Shown: piece after piece, positions 57,347 through 64,000 of the stretch
Layout: each line of letters opens with the position of its first letter
Position numbering within the stretch: the stretch's first letter is position 1
Position numbers and translations under genes: made by a program
Origin: Massilia atriviolacea
Lineage (GTDB): Bacteria; Pseudomonadota; Gammaproteobacteria; Burkholderiales; Burkholderiaceae_D
Direction of reading: 5' to 3'
Assembly (NCBI RefSeq): GCF_003953935.1
Contig: NZ_RXLQ01000016.1
Location: forward strand, 90,182-154,181
Length of the DNA stretch: 64,000 bases
The notes under the pieces: model-generated
What the model was told of the DNA's origin: nothing
The model's database searches: none
The model's input: the letters and a program-made list of their open reading frames with translations, nothing else

Positions 57347-57580
57347 AGTGGGTGCCCGCCGTCCATGGCGGCGGGTCCTTCAATGCATGGAGTAATAATG
57401 ACAAGGAATATGAAAAGAGATACAGCTCGGCTGCCGAGCGCAGCGTGCCATGGCATGGACACTCCGTCCTTCCGGCAAAACATGCTTTCCAAGCTAACAG
57501 CGATCTGACATAGTACAGCTTGTCATATCCCTTGCCCGCGCCCATGCGCGTGCTCCCCCATTTTCAGGTAGTCGAAGTCC
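57347..57580. other. Gap after the giant gene; weak hairpin, no gene
   Basis: No credible gene lies here. CCCGCCG (57355-57361) pairs with CGGCGGG (57369-57375), nine bases after the giant gene's stop, but only TCCTT follows, so termination is uncertain. The rest is more AT-rich and may hold the fliH promoter; I see no clear -35/-10 pair. Confidence 0.4.
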
Positions 57581-58396
57581 ATGGTTTCCATCATTCGTTC
57601 CCCCGCCATCTCGGAAGAGCGGCGCAAGCTCAAGAGCCGGCGTACCATTGCCAGCGAGGCCGTCAGCGCTGCCGTCGCAGCGGCCGACGCGCCCGCGCTC
57701 AATGCGCCGATCGCGCCCGTGGCGCCGGTCGCGCCGGTCGCCGCTCCCCTTGCCGCGCCACCCGTTGTCGCGCCCGTCCCCCCTCCGGTTGCGGCGCCGG
57801 CATCGCCGCCGGCCCCTCCCGTACCCGACATGAACGCCCTGATCGCCCAGGCGCGCGAATCGGTCCTCGCCCAGTTCAAGGACGACGCCGACAAGGCGCG
57901 CGAACTGGGCCGCCAGCGCGGCCTGCAGGAAGGGCGCCAGAGCGGCGCCGAGGAAGCCAAGAAAACCTTCGAAGCCGAGCTGGCCCGGGTGCGCTCGATC
58001 GCCGACCAGCTCCAGCAAGCCACCGCCACCGGCTTCAAGGGGCTGGAAGAGATGGCCGTGGCCATCGCCTTCGAAGCCGTGTGCAAGATGATGGGCAGCG
58101 CCGCCGTGACGCGCGAGGGCATCCAGGCGCTGGTCAGTGAGGCGGCCGCGCACGCGGTCAGCAGCGAAAAGGTGGTGGTGCGCCTGCATCCGGGCGACCT
58201 GTCGGCCTTGCGCGGCGCCGGCGCGCTGGACGAGGCCCTGCCGTCAGGCACCCTGGTGACGTGGAGCGCCGACAAGAACGTCGTCCTGGGCGGTTGCATC
58301 GTGGAAACCGAGAGCGGCGAGCTCGATGCCCGCCTCGAAACCCAGCTCGACCGCCTGCGCGCCGCCCTGGTCGCCGCGCGCGGCCTGCCTCAGTAG
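57581..58396 (+). CDS. fliH: Flagellar assembly protein FliH
   Basis: A 271-residue FliH-type regulator of the flagellar export ATPase FliI. The N terminus is basic (MVSIIRSPAISEERRKLKSRR), followed by a long Pro/Ala linker (about 40-85) and a charged coiled coil (ALIAQARESVLAQF onward, about 88-135) with GRQRGLQEGRQSGAEEAKK, a GxxxG-like FliH signature. The C-terminal domain carries VVVRLHPGDLSAL and CIVETESGELDARLETQLDRL, as in the FliH/YscL end. AGGTAG lies upstream of the chosen ATG. It stands alone on the plus strand: fliF, fliG, fliI and fliJ are absent, and its upstream neighbour is the giant gene. The last 7 bp overlap tail to tail with the unknown gene on the other strand. Confidence 0.8.
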   Translation: MVSIIRSPAISEERRKLKSRRTIASEAVSAAVAAADAPALNAPIAPVAPVAPVAAPLAAPPVVAPVPPPVAAPASPPAPPVPDMNALIAQARESVLAQFKDDADKARELGRQRGLQEGRQSGAEEAKKTFEAELARVRSIADQLQQATATGFKGLEEMAVAIAFEAVCKMMGSAAVTREGIQALVSEAAAHAVSSEKVVVRLHPGDLSALRGAGALDEALPSGTLVTWSADKNVVLGGCIVETESGELDARLETQLDRLRAALVAARGLPQ

Positions 58397-58782
58397 TTTT
58401 TGGCGCCGTCGCCGCACAGGCTCTGCGCAGCCTGGGCGATCGCGCTGGCGATCTGCGGATCGTCTTCCATCGCCAGTTGCACCTGGTCGACCATCGCGTA
58501 AAAGGCGGGATCGTTGATCAATTCTTCGCCGAACTCGGCCAGCAGCACCGATTCCAGGAAAATCCGGAAGGCCTTGCGCCCGCGCTGGGAATCGGCCGGG
58601 TCGAGTGCGGCCACGCGCTGCTGCAGCAGGCCGGTCATGCGCGCGCTCGCCTGCGCCGGCTTGGCGCGCGGCGCACGTTTTTCGGCCACGGCGGGGCCGC
58701 GCCTGTCGTTTTTCACGACCCGGCTGCTCATTTCGGCGCGGATCGTCGCGACGATCTGCTGCACGCTGCTTATTCCCGCCAT
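58390..58782 (-). CDS. Unknown small protein downstream of the sigma factor
   Basis: A 130-residue soluble protein I do not recognise. The first half is basic and rich in Ala/Arg/Lys (AEKRAPRAKPAQASARM); the second half is helical and acidic with two hydrophobic faces (FRIFLESVLLAEFGEEL, FYAMVDQVQLAMEDD, IASAIAQAAQSLCG). The start at 58782 (MAGISSVQQIVATIR) has a purine-rich run ahead; an alternative ATG at 58815 adds eleven residues and overlaps the sigma-factor stop, which would couple the two. Position as the last gene after the sigma factor suggests a flagellar regulator or chaperone, but nothing in the sequence proves this. It overlaps fliH by 7 bp. Confidence 0.65.
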   Translation of the reverse strand: MAGISSVQQIVATIRAEMSSRVVKNDRRGPAVAEKRAPRAKPAQASARMTGLLQQRVAALDPADSQRGRKAFRIFLESVLLAEFGEELINDPAFYAMVDQVQLAMEDDPQIASAIAQAAQSLCGDGAKNY

Positions 58783-58808
58783 GGACCCACTTTCTCTCTT
58801 GTCGAGCG

Positions 58809-59570
58809 CTACCATGCGACATCGCAGGCGCTGACCGCGTTCGCCGCGCGCCGCAACAGGGCCAGCGCCTGGTTGTGCAACTGGGACACGCGACCCTTGC
58901 TCAGGTTCATCGTCTCGGCAATGACGGCGAACGATACCTGGTTCAGATAATGATACTTTATCACCATTCGTTCCTTCTCGGGAAGAGTGGCGACCAGCGC
59001 CTGCATTTTACTGCGCAGCTGGGCCATTTCGACGCGCGTGTAATGCTGGTCGGCCACGCTGGCGTCCTGATGGTCATACACCACGGGATCGTCCAGCACA
59101 TAGCCGAGCGCCAGCCCGATCGCCACGTCGGCCAGTTGCTGGAACAGGTCCCTGGTGCCGCTGTCGAGCGCGACCCGGGCGGCGTCGCGGCGCTCGGCCT
59201 GCTGCCGCTTGCGGGTGTTGACCTGGGTGCGCTTTTCGCTCATCTGGCCGATGCCGTCGAGGATGGCGCCGTTGATGCGGTGCCCGGCGAAGGTCTTGAA
59301 CTGGTTGCCCATGGCCGGGTCGAAGCGGTCGACCGCCTCGATCAGGCCGATGGTGCCGAATTGCAGGTATTCATTGAATTCGAGGTCGTGATCGATGCGG
59401 CCGGCAAACATCTTGGCGGCCAGCATGCGCACGAAGGGCAGGTAGCCTTCGATCAGGCGCGCGCGCGCCGCCGCGCCGCCGCCGCGCGCGGCTTTCCACA
59501 GCGCCGGCTCGTCGGCCAGCGCTGGGGGTGTGGCGGCGCCAGAAGCGCCTTGAGGCGTCGAGGTGCGCAC
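58809..59570 (-). CDS. FliA-type (sigma-28) flagellar sigma factor
   Basis: A 253-residue sigma factor of the FliA/WhiG group. Region 2 is clear: EGYLPFVRMLAAKMFAGR, then EFNEYLQFGTIGLIEAVDRF and FKTFAGHRINGAILDGI (about residues 45-105). Region 3 is short, and region 4 is LPEKERMVIKYHYLNQVSF with helix-turn-helix AVIAETMNLSKGRVSQLHNQAL (cut, about 195-240). The start is GTG at 59570, seven bases after the fliP stop. It probably directs late flagellar genes (filament, motor). Placement behind fliP in the same operon, rather than beside flagellin or flhFG, is typical of small secondary flagellar systems and makes it likely to be dedicated to this cluster. Confidence 0.85.
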   Translation of the reverse strand: MRTSTPQGASGAATPPALADEPALWKAARGGGAAARARLIEGYLPFVRMLAAKMFAGRIDHDLEFNEYLQFGTIGLIEAVDRFDPAMGNQFKTFAGHRINGAILDGIGQMSEKRTQVNTRKRQQAERRDAARVALDSGTRDLFQQLADVAIGLALGYVLDDPVVYDHQDASVADQHYTRVEMAQLRSKMQALVATLPEKERMVIKYHYLNQVSFAVIAETMNLSKGRVSQLHNQALALLRRAANAVSACDVAW

Positions 59571-59577
59571 AGTCCCG

Positions 59578-60345
59578 CTAATTGAAGGTGCCGAGCAGGG
59601 CCCGGATGATCAGGTTCCAGCCGTCGATCAGCACGAACATCAATATCTTGAGCGGCAGCGAAATGGTCACTGGCGGCACCATCATCATGCCCAGCGCCAT
59701 CAGGATGGTGGAGACGATCAGGTCGATCAGCACGAACGGCAAAAAGATCACGAAGCCGATCTGGAAGGCGGCCCGCAATTCCGACAGCATGAAGGCCGGA
59801 ATCAGCTGCACCGTCGAGATGTCGTCCACCGTGGTCGGGGTCGGCGCCTTGGCGATCTCGACCATCAATTGCAGGTCCTGCTCGCGCGTCTGGCGCACCA
59901 TGAAGTCGCGGATCGGGCGCAGCGCCGTGTCGAATGCCGGCTGGGCTTCCATCTTGCCGTTCATGAAGGGCTGGAAGGCCTGCTCGTTGACCTGGGTGAG
60001 CACCGGCGCCATGGTGAAGAAGGTCAGGAATAGCGCCAGGCTCATCAGCACAGTATTCGGCGGGGTTTCCTGCATGCCCATGGCGTGGCGCAGCATCGAC
60101 AGCACCACGGTGATGCGGATGAAGGACGTGACCGACACCAGCAGCGCCGGCGCGAGGCTCAGTACGGTCAGGCCGAGCAGGATCTTCAGCGCGGCCGAGA
60201 CCTGGCTGGCCTGGCCGCCGGCGCCGTTGATATTGATGTCGACCCCGGGCAGGCTGACGGCGGGCGCGCCGGCGGCCATGGCGCCGGCGGCGGCGCCGCA
60301 CAGCAAGGCGCACAGCAGGGCCGCGCGCAGGGTGGGTTTATGCAT
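59578..60345 (-). CDS. fliP: Flagellar export gate protein FliP
   Basis: A 255-residue inner-membrane subunit of the FliPQR export channel. A cleavable signal peptide (about 1-25, ending AMAAGA) precedes the mature part, a FliP trait. Signature stretches: LTVLSLAPALLVSVTSFIRI (cut; about 60-80), VVLSMLRHAMGMQETPPNTVL (cut), FLTFFTMAPV, and the C-terminal FQIGFVIFLPFVLIDLIVS with LGMMMVPPVTISLPLKI. It overlaps fliO by 8 bp. FliQ, FliR, FlhB and FlhA, which usually follow, are absent here; the sigma factor follows instead. Confidence 0.95.
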   Translation of the reverse strand: MHKPTLRAALLCALLCGAAAGAMAAGAPAVSLPGVDININGAGGQASQVSAALKILLGLTVLSLAPALLVSVTSFIRITVVLSMLRHAMGMQETPPNTVLMSLALFLTFFTMAPVLTQVNEQAFQPFMNGKMEAQPAFDTALRPIRDFMVRQTREQDLQLMVEIAKAPTPTTVDDISTVQLIPAFMLSELRAAFQIGFVIFLPFVLIDLIVSTILMALGMMMVPPVTISLPLKILMFVLIDGWNLIIRALLGTFN

Positions 60346-60799
60346 GCTTGTCTCCTTGCGCGGCCTCGGCCGCGCCGGCCTCGAGCGCCTTGGCGCCGCG
60401 GCTGCTCACCAGGCTCAGGCCATGTTCGCTTTCGGCCAGCAGCAGTTCTTCGCCGTCGTAATGCACCACGTGCAGGGTGCTGCGCCGGCTCAGGCGCATC
60501 GATTCGATGCTGCGCAGGCGGCGCGCCTGGCGCAGCGGCCCGCCGCCCTTGAGCGTGTAGCGCTTGAGCGCGAAGATCGCGCCGTAGGCCGCCAGCGCGG
60601 CCAGCACCAGGGCGGCCATGCTCTGGTAAGCCAGCGATCCGGCGCCCTGCTTGTCCTGCTTGAACGGAATCGCGGGGCGCGCCGAGGCGCCGCCGGCGGC
60701 CGGCGCGGCGGCCGCCGGCGCCTCGGCGCGCGCCATCGCGGGCAAGGCCATCGTCAGGCTCAGCAGCAAAGCGCCGAGGACGGCGCGCAGCGCGTTCAT
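60338..60799 (-). CDS. fliO: Flagellar biosynthesis protein FliO
   Basis: A 153-residue bitopic membrane protein that helps assemble FliP. It has a signal-like N terminus (LGALLLSLTMALPAMARA, about 8-25), an Ala-rich periplasmic linker, one membrane helix (SMAALVLAALAAYGAIFALKR, cut, about 60-80) and a cytoplasmic domain with RLRSIESMRLSRRSTLHVVHYDGEELLLAESEHGLSLV (cut), the characteristic FliO 'basic then HVVxxDGxExLL' pattern. Its ATG overlaps the fliN stop as ATGA, so translation is coupled. Confidence 0.88.
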   Translation of the reverse strand: MNALRAVLGALLLSLTMALPAMARAEAPAAAAPAAGGASARPAIPFKQDKQGAGSLAYQSMAALVLAALAAYGAIFALKRYTLKGGGPLRQARRLRSIESMRLSRRSTLHVVHYDGEELLLAESEHGLSLVSSRGAKALEAGAAEAAQGDKHA

Positions 60800-61128
60800 G
60801 GCTGGCCGACTTTCGGCAATTCCGTGATGCGCACGCCGAAGTTGTCGTCCACCGCCACCAGCTGGCCGCGTGCGACGATATTGCCTTCCAGCAGAACGTC
60901 CACCGGCGAGTCGAGCGCCGCGTCCAGCTTGAGGATGTGTTCTTCCTTCATGTTCATCAGTTCGCCGATGCTGACGACCGCGTCGCCGATCTTCACCGAC
61001 AGCTTGACCTTGACGTTCTGGATCACGTCCAGGTTGCCGCTGAGGATGGAGTGGCCCTGGCCGCTGCCCGCATGCAGTTCCGGCAGGTCGATGTGCTGCG
61101 GCGCGCTTTGGCTGTTTTTCTCGTTCAT
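60796..61128 (-). CDS. fliN: Flagellar motor switch protein FliN
   Basis: A 110-residue SpoA-domain protein forming the lower C-ring. The domain covers about residues 33-105: LDVIQNVKVKLSVKIGDAVVSIGELMNMKEEHILKLDAALDSPVDVLLEGNIVARGQLVAVDDNFGVRI, of which VKVKLSVKIG, PVDVLLEGNIVARGQLV and NFGVRI are the conserved strands. The short N terminus (about 1-32) is disordered-looking. Coupled by overlap to fliO and preceded by the fliM-like gene. Confidence 0.92.
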   Translation of the reverse strand: MNEKNSQSAPQHIDLPELHAGSGQGHSILSGNLDVIQNVKVKLSVKIGDAVVSIGELMNMKEEHILKLDAALDSPVDVLLEGNIVARGQLVAVDDNFGVRITELPKVGQP

Positions 61129-61158
61129 ATTGGTTCCTAATGGAGTGGGGCCGCGCGC

Positions 61159-61941
61159 TCAGCGCGCAGCTTTGATCAGTTCGACCGCGTAGGCGCCGTC
61201 CAGCGCGCCCAGGTGGGCGTGGCAGACGGTGGTGTCGCCCGGTCCGGTGACGCGCAGTTCCTGGTCGGTCGCCATCGGCAGCGCCAGCACGTCGCCCACG
61301 GCCAGGGTGCGCAGGTAGCCGAGGGTCAGTTCGGTGCGGCACAGTTCCACGCTGAGCGGCACCGGCAAGGCCGCCAGCGCGCGCTGCAGGGTGGTCAGCG
61401 GCGCCGCGCCCGGGCGCGCGCGCAGCGGGGGCGGCGCCGGCAGCACCGCCGCCGGCAGCAGCAGGCGCAGGGCGCGCTCGCCCAGCTGCACGCTGCAGAT
61501 GACCGCGCCGGAGCCGGGGCGGGTCAGCTGCGCGCCGGGCGCCTGTGCCGGCGCGGCCTGCGAGCTGCGTCCGGTCAGCGCGCCGAACAGGGTTTGCAGC
61601 AAGTCTTCCAGCGCATCGTCGGCCACCCCGCCGCCCAGGCGCGAAGCGAGGTGGCGGCCGCTGGCGGCGTCGAGGTCGGACAGGCCGAACACCAGCTGTT
61701 CCAGGTGGCGCTCCATGCCCGCCGGCACGGCGGCCCAGACCGAGACGCCGCCGTCCAGCAGGCGGTGGCGCAGCTCGCCGGCGGCCAGGCGGCCGGCCTG
61801 CTCGCTGGCGGCGGCGCAGCCGAGCGCATGGTCGGGCAGGGTGGTCCAGGCCGCGCCCCACTGGGCCAGCGCGGCGCTGGCGCGCGTGCTGAGCGCATCG
61901 GCGGTGCTGCGCTTGAGCAACTGAAAAGGAGAAACGTTCAC
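61159..61941 (-). CDS. FliM-like motor switch protein with SpoA domain
   Basis: A 260-residue protein in the fliM position. The C-terminal SpoA domain is visible at about 185-245 (ALPVPLSVELCRTELTLGYL, cut, then LAVGDVLALPM and AYAVELIKA). The central part (about 20-130) would be the FliM middle domain but is strongly diverged and rich in alanine. It is about 70 residues shorter than usual FliM, and it starts MNVSPFQLLKRSTADALS, lacking the EIDxLL-like N-terminal peptide that binds phosphorylated CheY in canonical FliM. Alternative: a YscQ/SctQ-like fusion, less likely among flagellar genes. Confidence 0.7.
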   Translation of the reverse strand: MNVSPFQLLKRSTADALSTRASAALAQWGAAWTTLPDHALGCAAASEQAGRLAAGELRHRLLDGGVSVWAAVPAGMERHLEQLVFGLSDLDAASGRHLASRLGGGVADDALEDLLQTLFGALTGRSSQAAPAQAPGAQLTRPGSGAVICSVQLGERALRLLLPAAVLPAPPPLRARPGAAPLTTLQRALAALPVPLSVELCRTELTLGYLRTLAVGDVLALPMATDQELRVTGPGDTTVCHAHLGALDGAYAVELIKAAR

Positions 61942-61950
61942 GGGTCCGCC

Positions 61951-63129
61951 TTAGCCTTTCATGCGCATCAGGGTGTCGAGCATTTCGTTGGCCGTGCTGA
62001 TCAGTTCCGACGAGGCCTGGTAGCCGCGCTGGGTCACGATGATCGCGGAAAACGCCTTCGACAGGTCGACGTTCGAGCCTTCCACCGACTTGGCGCTGAT
62101 GGCGCTGCCGTCCTCGCCCGCCACGCCCAGCTTGACCGCCTGCGAATTGGTGCTCTTGAAGGTGTTGCCGCCGACCTGGTCCAGGTCGGTCGCGGTATTG
62201 ACCTGCGCCAGCGCCAGTTGCTGGCTGGTGTTGGTCTGGCCGTTCGAGTAGCTGATCACCATCTTGCCGCCGCGGTCGAAGGTGACCTTGCTCAGCGCGC
62301 CCTGGCCGTAGCCGTCCACGGTCGGCGTGCTGATGTTGGCCAGTCCGGTCGGCAGCACGGTCATGCCCGCGTTCAGGGTCAGCACCATCGGCATCCTGGC
62401 CGCGCCGGCCGGCGCATAGTTGAACGACACGCTCGAGCGCGCCGGATCGAGCTTGCCCTCGACGAAGCGCACTTCGCCGCTGCCGACGGTGGCAGTGCCG
62501 TCCTTGATCGTCACCAGCCAGCTGCCCGGGGTGACCGCGCCGTTGTTCTTGAACTCGACCGACAGGGCGCGCGTGGCGCCGACGCTGTCGATCACATTGA
62601 TGCCGCTGACCACCTTGGGCGATTCGCCGACCGACAGGCTGCCGCCCAGCTTGATGCTGGTGCTGGGCAGGGCGGCGTTGATGCGCGAGCCTTCCAGGGT
62701 GATGTCTTTCAGCGTGCCTTCGGCGGTGAGCTGCTGCACGCGGTCGCCGGCGGCGTTGGTCAGGATGCCGTCGTTGTTGAAGTTGAAGCGGCCGTCGCGC
62801 GTGTAGGTGGTATTGCCGGCCTCGTCGTGCAGCACGAAAAAGCCGTTGCCGTCGATCGCCACGTCGAGGTCGCTGGTGGTCTGGTTGATCGGGCCCTGGG
62901 TGAAGTCGACCATGGTCGGCAGGGTGCCCAGGCCGGAACCGCTGTGGGTGCCGGTCTTGCCGGCGCCCGCGCCGGCGCTGTCGCCGCCGGCCGAAAACAG
63001 GGCGGCGAACTGGCTGTTGGCGCCCTTGAAGCCGGGGGTGTTCAGGTTGGCCACGTTGTTGCTGATTGTTTCCAGTTCCTTGGAAAAGCCGATCAGACCC
63101 GAGGTGCCGATATTGATTGATTTGAGCAT
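61951..63129 (-). CDS. flgE: Flagellar hook protein FlgE
   Basis: A 392-residue hook subunit. The N-terminal rod/hook helix ISNNVANLNTPGFKG (about 22-36) and the C-terminal helix SAIIVTQRGYQASSELIST with NEMLDTLMRMKG pack as D0. Between them lie the hook-specific strands: FTQGPINQTTSDLDVAIDGNGFF (cut; about 75-97), a D1 ring TYTRDGRFNFNNDGIL, and a variable middle (about 130-320). Size and ends match FlgE rather than FlgF or FlgG. It follows flgD by 15 bp. Confidence 0.92.
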   Translation of the reverse strand: MLKSINIGTSGLIGFSKELETISNNVANLNTPGFKGANSQFAALFSAGGDSAGAGAGKTGTHSGSGLGTLPTMVDFTQGPINQTTSDLDVAIDGNGFFVLHDEAGNTTYTRDGRFNFNNDGILTNAAGDRVQQLTAEGTLKDITLEGSRINAALPSTSIKLGGSLSVGESPKVVSGINVIDSVGATRALSVEFKNNGAVTPGSWLVTIKDGTATVGSGEVRFVEGKLDPARSSVSFNYAPAGAARMPMVLTLNAGMTVLPTGLANISTPTVDGYGQGALSKVTFDRGGKMVISYSNGQTNTSQQLALAQVNTATDLDQVGGNTFKSTNSQAVKLGVAGEDGSAISAKSVEGSNVDLSKAFSAIIVTQRGYQASSELISTANEMLDTLMRMKG

Positions 63130-63144
63130 GGGATGTCCTTGGGT

Positions 63145-63540
63145 CTATTTGACGTCGAGAATTTGCTTGCGCTCGACGTTGTTGATGTCGGCGCCGGCGG
63201 CCGGCTTGACCGTCAGCGCCGGCGTGGTGCCGCTGAACGAGACGTTGTTGACCACGCCCGTGGTGTAGGCATTGTTGTTGAGCAGGCTGACGGTCTTGCC
63301 GAGCAGGCCCACGGTCTGGGTCGCGGTCTGCACCGACACCAGCTGGTTGATCCCGCCCAGCATCTGCTGGGTTTGCTCAAGCTGGGAAAACTGGGCCAGC
63401 TGGGCGACGAAGGCCGTGTTGTCCATCGGTTTCAACGGATTTTGCGAGTTCAGCTGGGTCAGCAGGATGCGCAGGAAGTCCTGCTGGTTGACCGAGCTGT
63501 TGCTCGTCGCGTTGACGGTGTTGACGCTATCGAGTGCCAT
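63145..63540 (-). CDS. flgD: Hook assembly scaffold FlgD (short form)
   Basis: A 131-residue hook-cap protein. The conserved part is NQQDFLRILLTQLNSQNPLKPMDNTAFVAQLAQFSQLEQTQQM (cut into DFLRILLTQLNSQNPLKPMD and FVAQLAQFSQLEQ), residues about 18-60, followed by a NxxLxxLV-type stretch and TVGLLGKTVSLLNN. At 131 residues it is about 100 shorter than E. coli FlgD and lacks the full Ig/tudor-like C-terminal domains. Its start overlaps the end of the upstream gene by 14 bp. Confidence 0.9.
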   Translation of the reverse strand: MALDSVNTVNATSNSSVNQQDFLRILLTQLNSQNPLKPMDNTAFVAQLAQFSQLEQTQQMLGGINQLVSVQTATQTVGLLGKTVSLLNNNAYTTGVVNNVSFSGTTPALTVKPAAGADINNVERKQILDVK

Positions 63541-64000
63541 GATGGTTTCCTGTGGGGGTGATCGGGGTGGGGGCGTCCTGCGCGGCGGGCTGGTCCGCTT
63601 CCAGCGCTTGCGCGAAGGCCGGACGGGCGCCGGCCGGGACGGTGTCGCCGGGGCGCAGGGCCGGCTTGCCGTTGACGGTCGCGCCTTTCAGGCGCAGGCC
63701 GGCGCTGGCCATGTCGCCGGCCAGGCGGTAGATCAGGCTCATCGACTGGGCCGGATCGAGTTCGCCATCGCGGATCCAGACGTCGACGTCCTTGCCGTCG
63801 CCGGTCAGGTGCATCATGCGCTTTTCCCAGGCCGGCTTCTCGCCCAGTTCGGCGTCGCTGTCGGCGCCCTGGCGCGCCGGCGCCGCTTCCTGGGCGTCGG
63901 CCTCGGTGCTGCTGGCGGCCAGCGCGGCGGCCAGGCGCACCGGTTCGCGCACGGCCGGCGGCGCCACGGCCGGCGCGGCGCTGTCGCCGGCCAGCTGGCG
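63527..64000 (-). CDS. Probable hook-length control protein FliK, C-terminal part
   Basis: The frame is open to the window edge, so only the C-terminal part (about 157 residues) is seen. It is Ala/Pro-rich with a more structured core WEKRMMHLTGDGKDVDVWIRDGELDPAQSMSLIYRLAGDM (cut), then LRLKGATVNGKPAL and a low-complexity tail. Location directly before flgD (14-bp overlap) and the Ala/Pro-rich character suggest FliK/LafE. The usual FliK_C signature is not obvious, so this is tentative. Confidence 0.45.
   Translation of the reverse strand, partial: RQLAGDSAAPAVAPPAVREPVRLAAALAASSTEADAQEAAPARQGADSDAELGEKPAWEKRMMHLTGDGKDVDVWIRDGELDPAQSMSLIYRLAGDMASAGLRLKGATVNGKPALRPGDTVPAGARPAFAQALEADQPAAQDAPTPITPTGNHHGTR

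Overview
Kind of organism. The window is GC-rich (one line counted by hand inside the large gene, 30,001-30,060, is 43/60 G+C). It has tight operons, GTG and TTG starts, and almost no TTA, CTA or TCA codons. Gene content (Anr/Fnr-controlled acetate metabolism, universal stress proteins, a TetR-controlled RND pump, a compact flagellar cluster, one enormous modular surface-type protein) suggests a betaproteobacterium of the Oxalobacteraceae (Massilia/Duganella-like). This is inference; no rRNA or other phylogenetic marker is present.

Layout. (1) 1-5,204, plus strand: a thymidine/AMP phosphorylase-family gene, then ackA and xfp overlapping by 8 bp. (2) 5,245-12,879: a minus-strand set (universal stress protein, ABC ATPase, FtsX-type permease, HlyD-type adaptor), a plus-strand MgtC/SapB-DUF4010 membrane protein, and a second minus-strand universal stress protein. 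Three start regions here (ackA and both stress genes) carry an Fnr/Anr box whose centre is exactly 33 bp from the centre of a -10 hexamer, so much of 1.5-12.9 kb looks like one low-oxygen regulon. (3) 13,013-19,805: a TetR-family repressor divergent from a complete RND tripartite efflux operon (lipoprotein adaptor, HAE1 pump, OprM-type channel) closed by a strong intrinsic terminator. Four copies of an AAACR-NN-TGTTT palindrome lie between repressor and pump, one of them in the -35/-10 spacer of the pump promoter. (4) 20,102-57,346: a single uninterrupted gene for a protein of about 12,414 residues. (5) 57,581-64,000: a flagellar cluster with fliH alone on the plus strand, and fliK(partial)-flgD-flgE-fliM-like-fliN-fliO-fliP-sigma28-like-unknown on the minus strand.

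The giant protein. From N to C terminus it holds YD/RHS repeats interrupted by two Ig-like domains, about 19 PPC-like sandwiches, 17 CARDB-like domains, a predicted-helical segment, a propeller-like region, about 9 putative Ig domains, a dockerin-like calcium-binding pair, a second propeller-like region, a low-GC segment (about 43% where counted) ending in a zinc-peptidase motif, a matrixin-like zinc protease, 10 cadherin-like repeats and two jelly-roll-like modules. It has no visible Sec signal, RTX nonapeptides or adjacent secretion genes. The low-GC block at about 49.48-51.2 kb looks like an in-frame foreign insertion and is, with the Fnr-box cluster, the most interesting feature of the window.

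How genes fit together (inference). Phosphorolysis of nucleosides by the first gene would feed pentose phosphates to phosphoketolase, whose acetyl phosphate gives ATP through acetate kinase. An Fnr promoter on ackA-xfp makes this an oxygen-limitation energy module, and the co-regulated stress proteins and ABC exporter would act under the same conditions.
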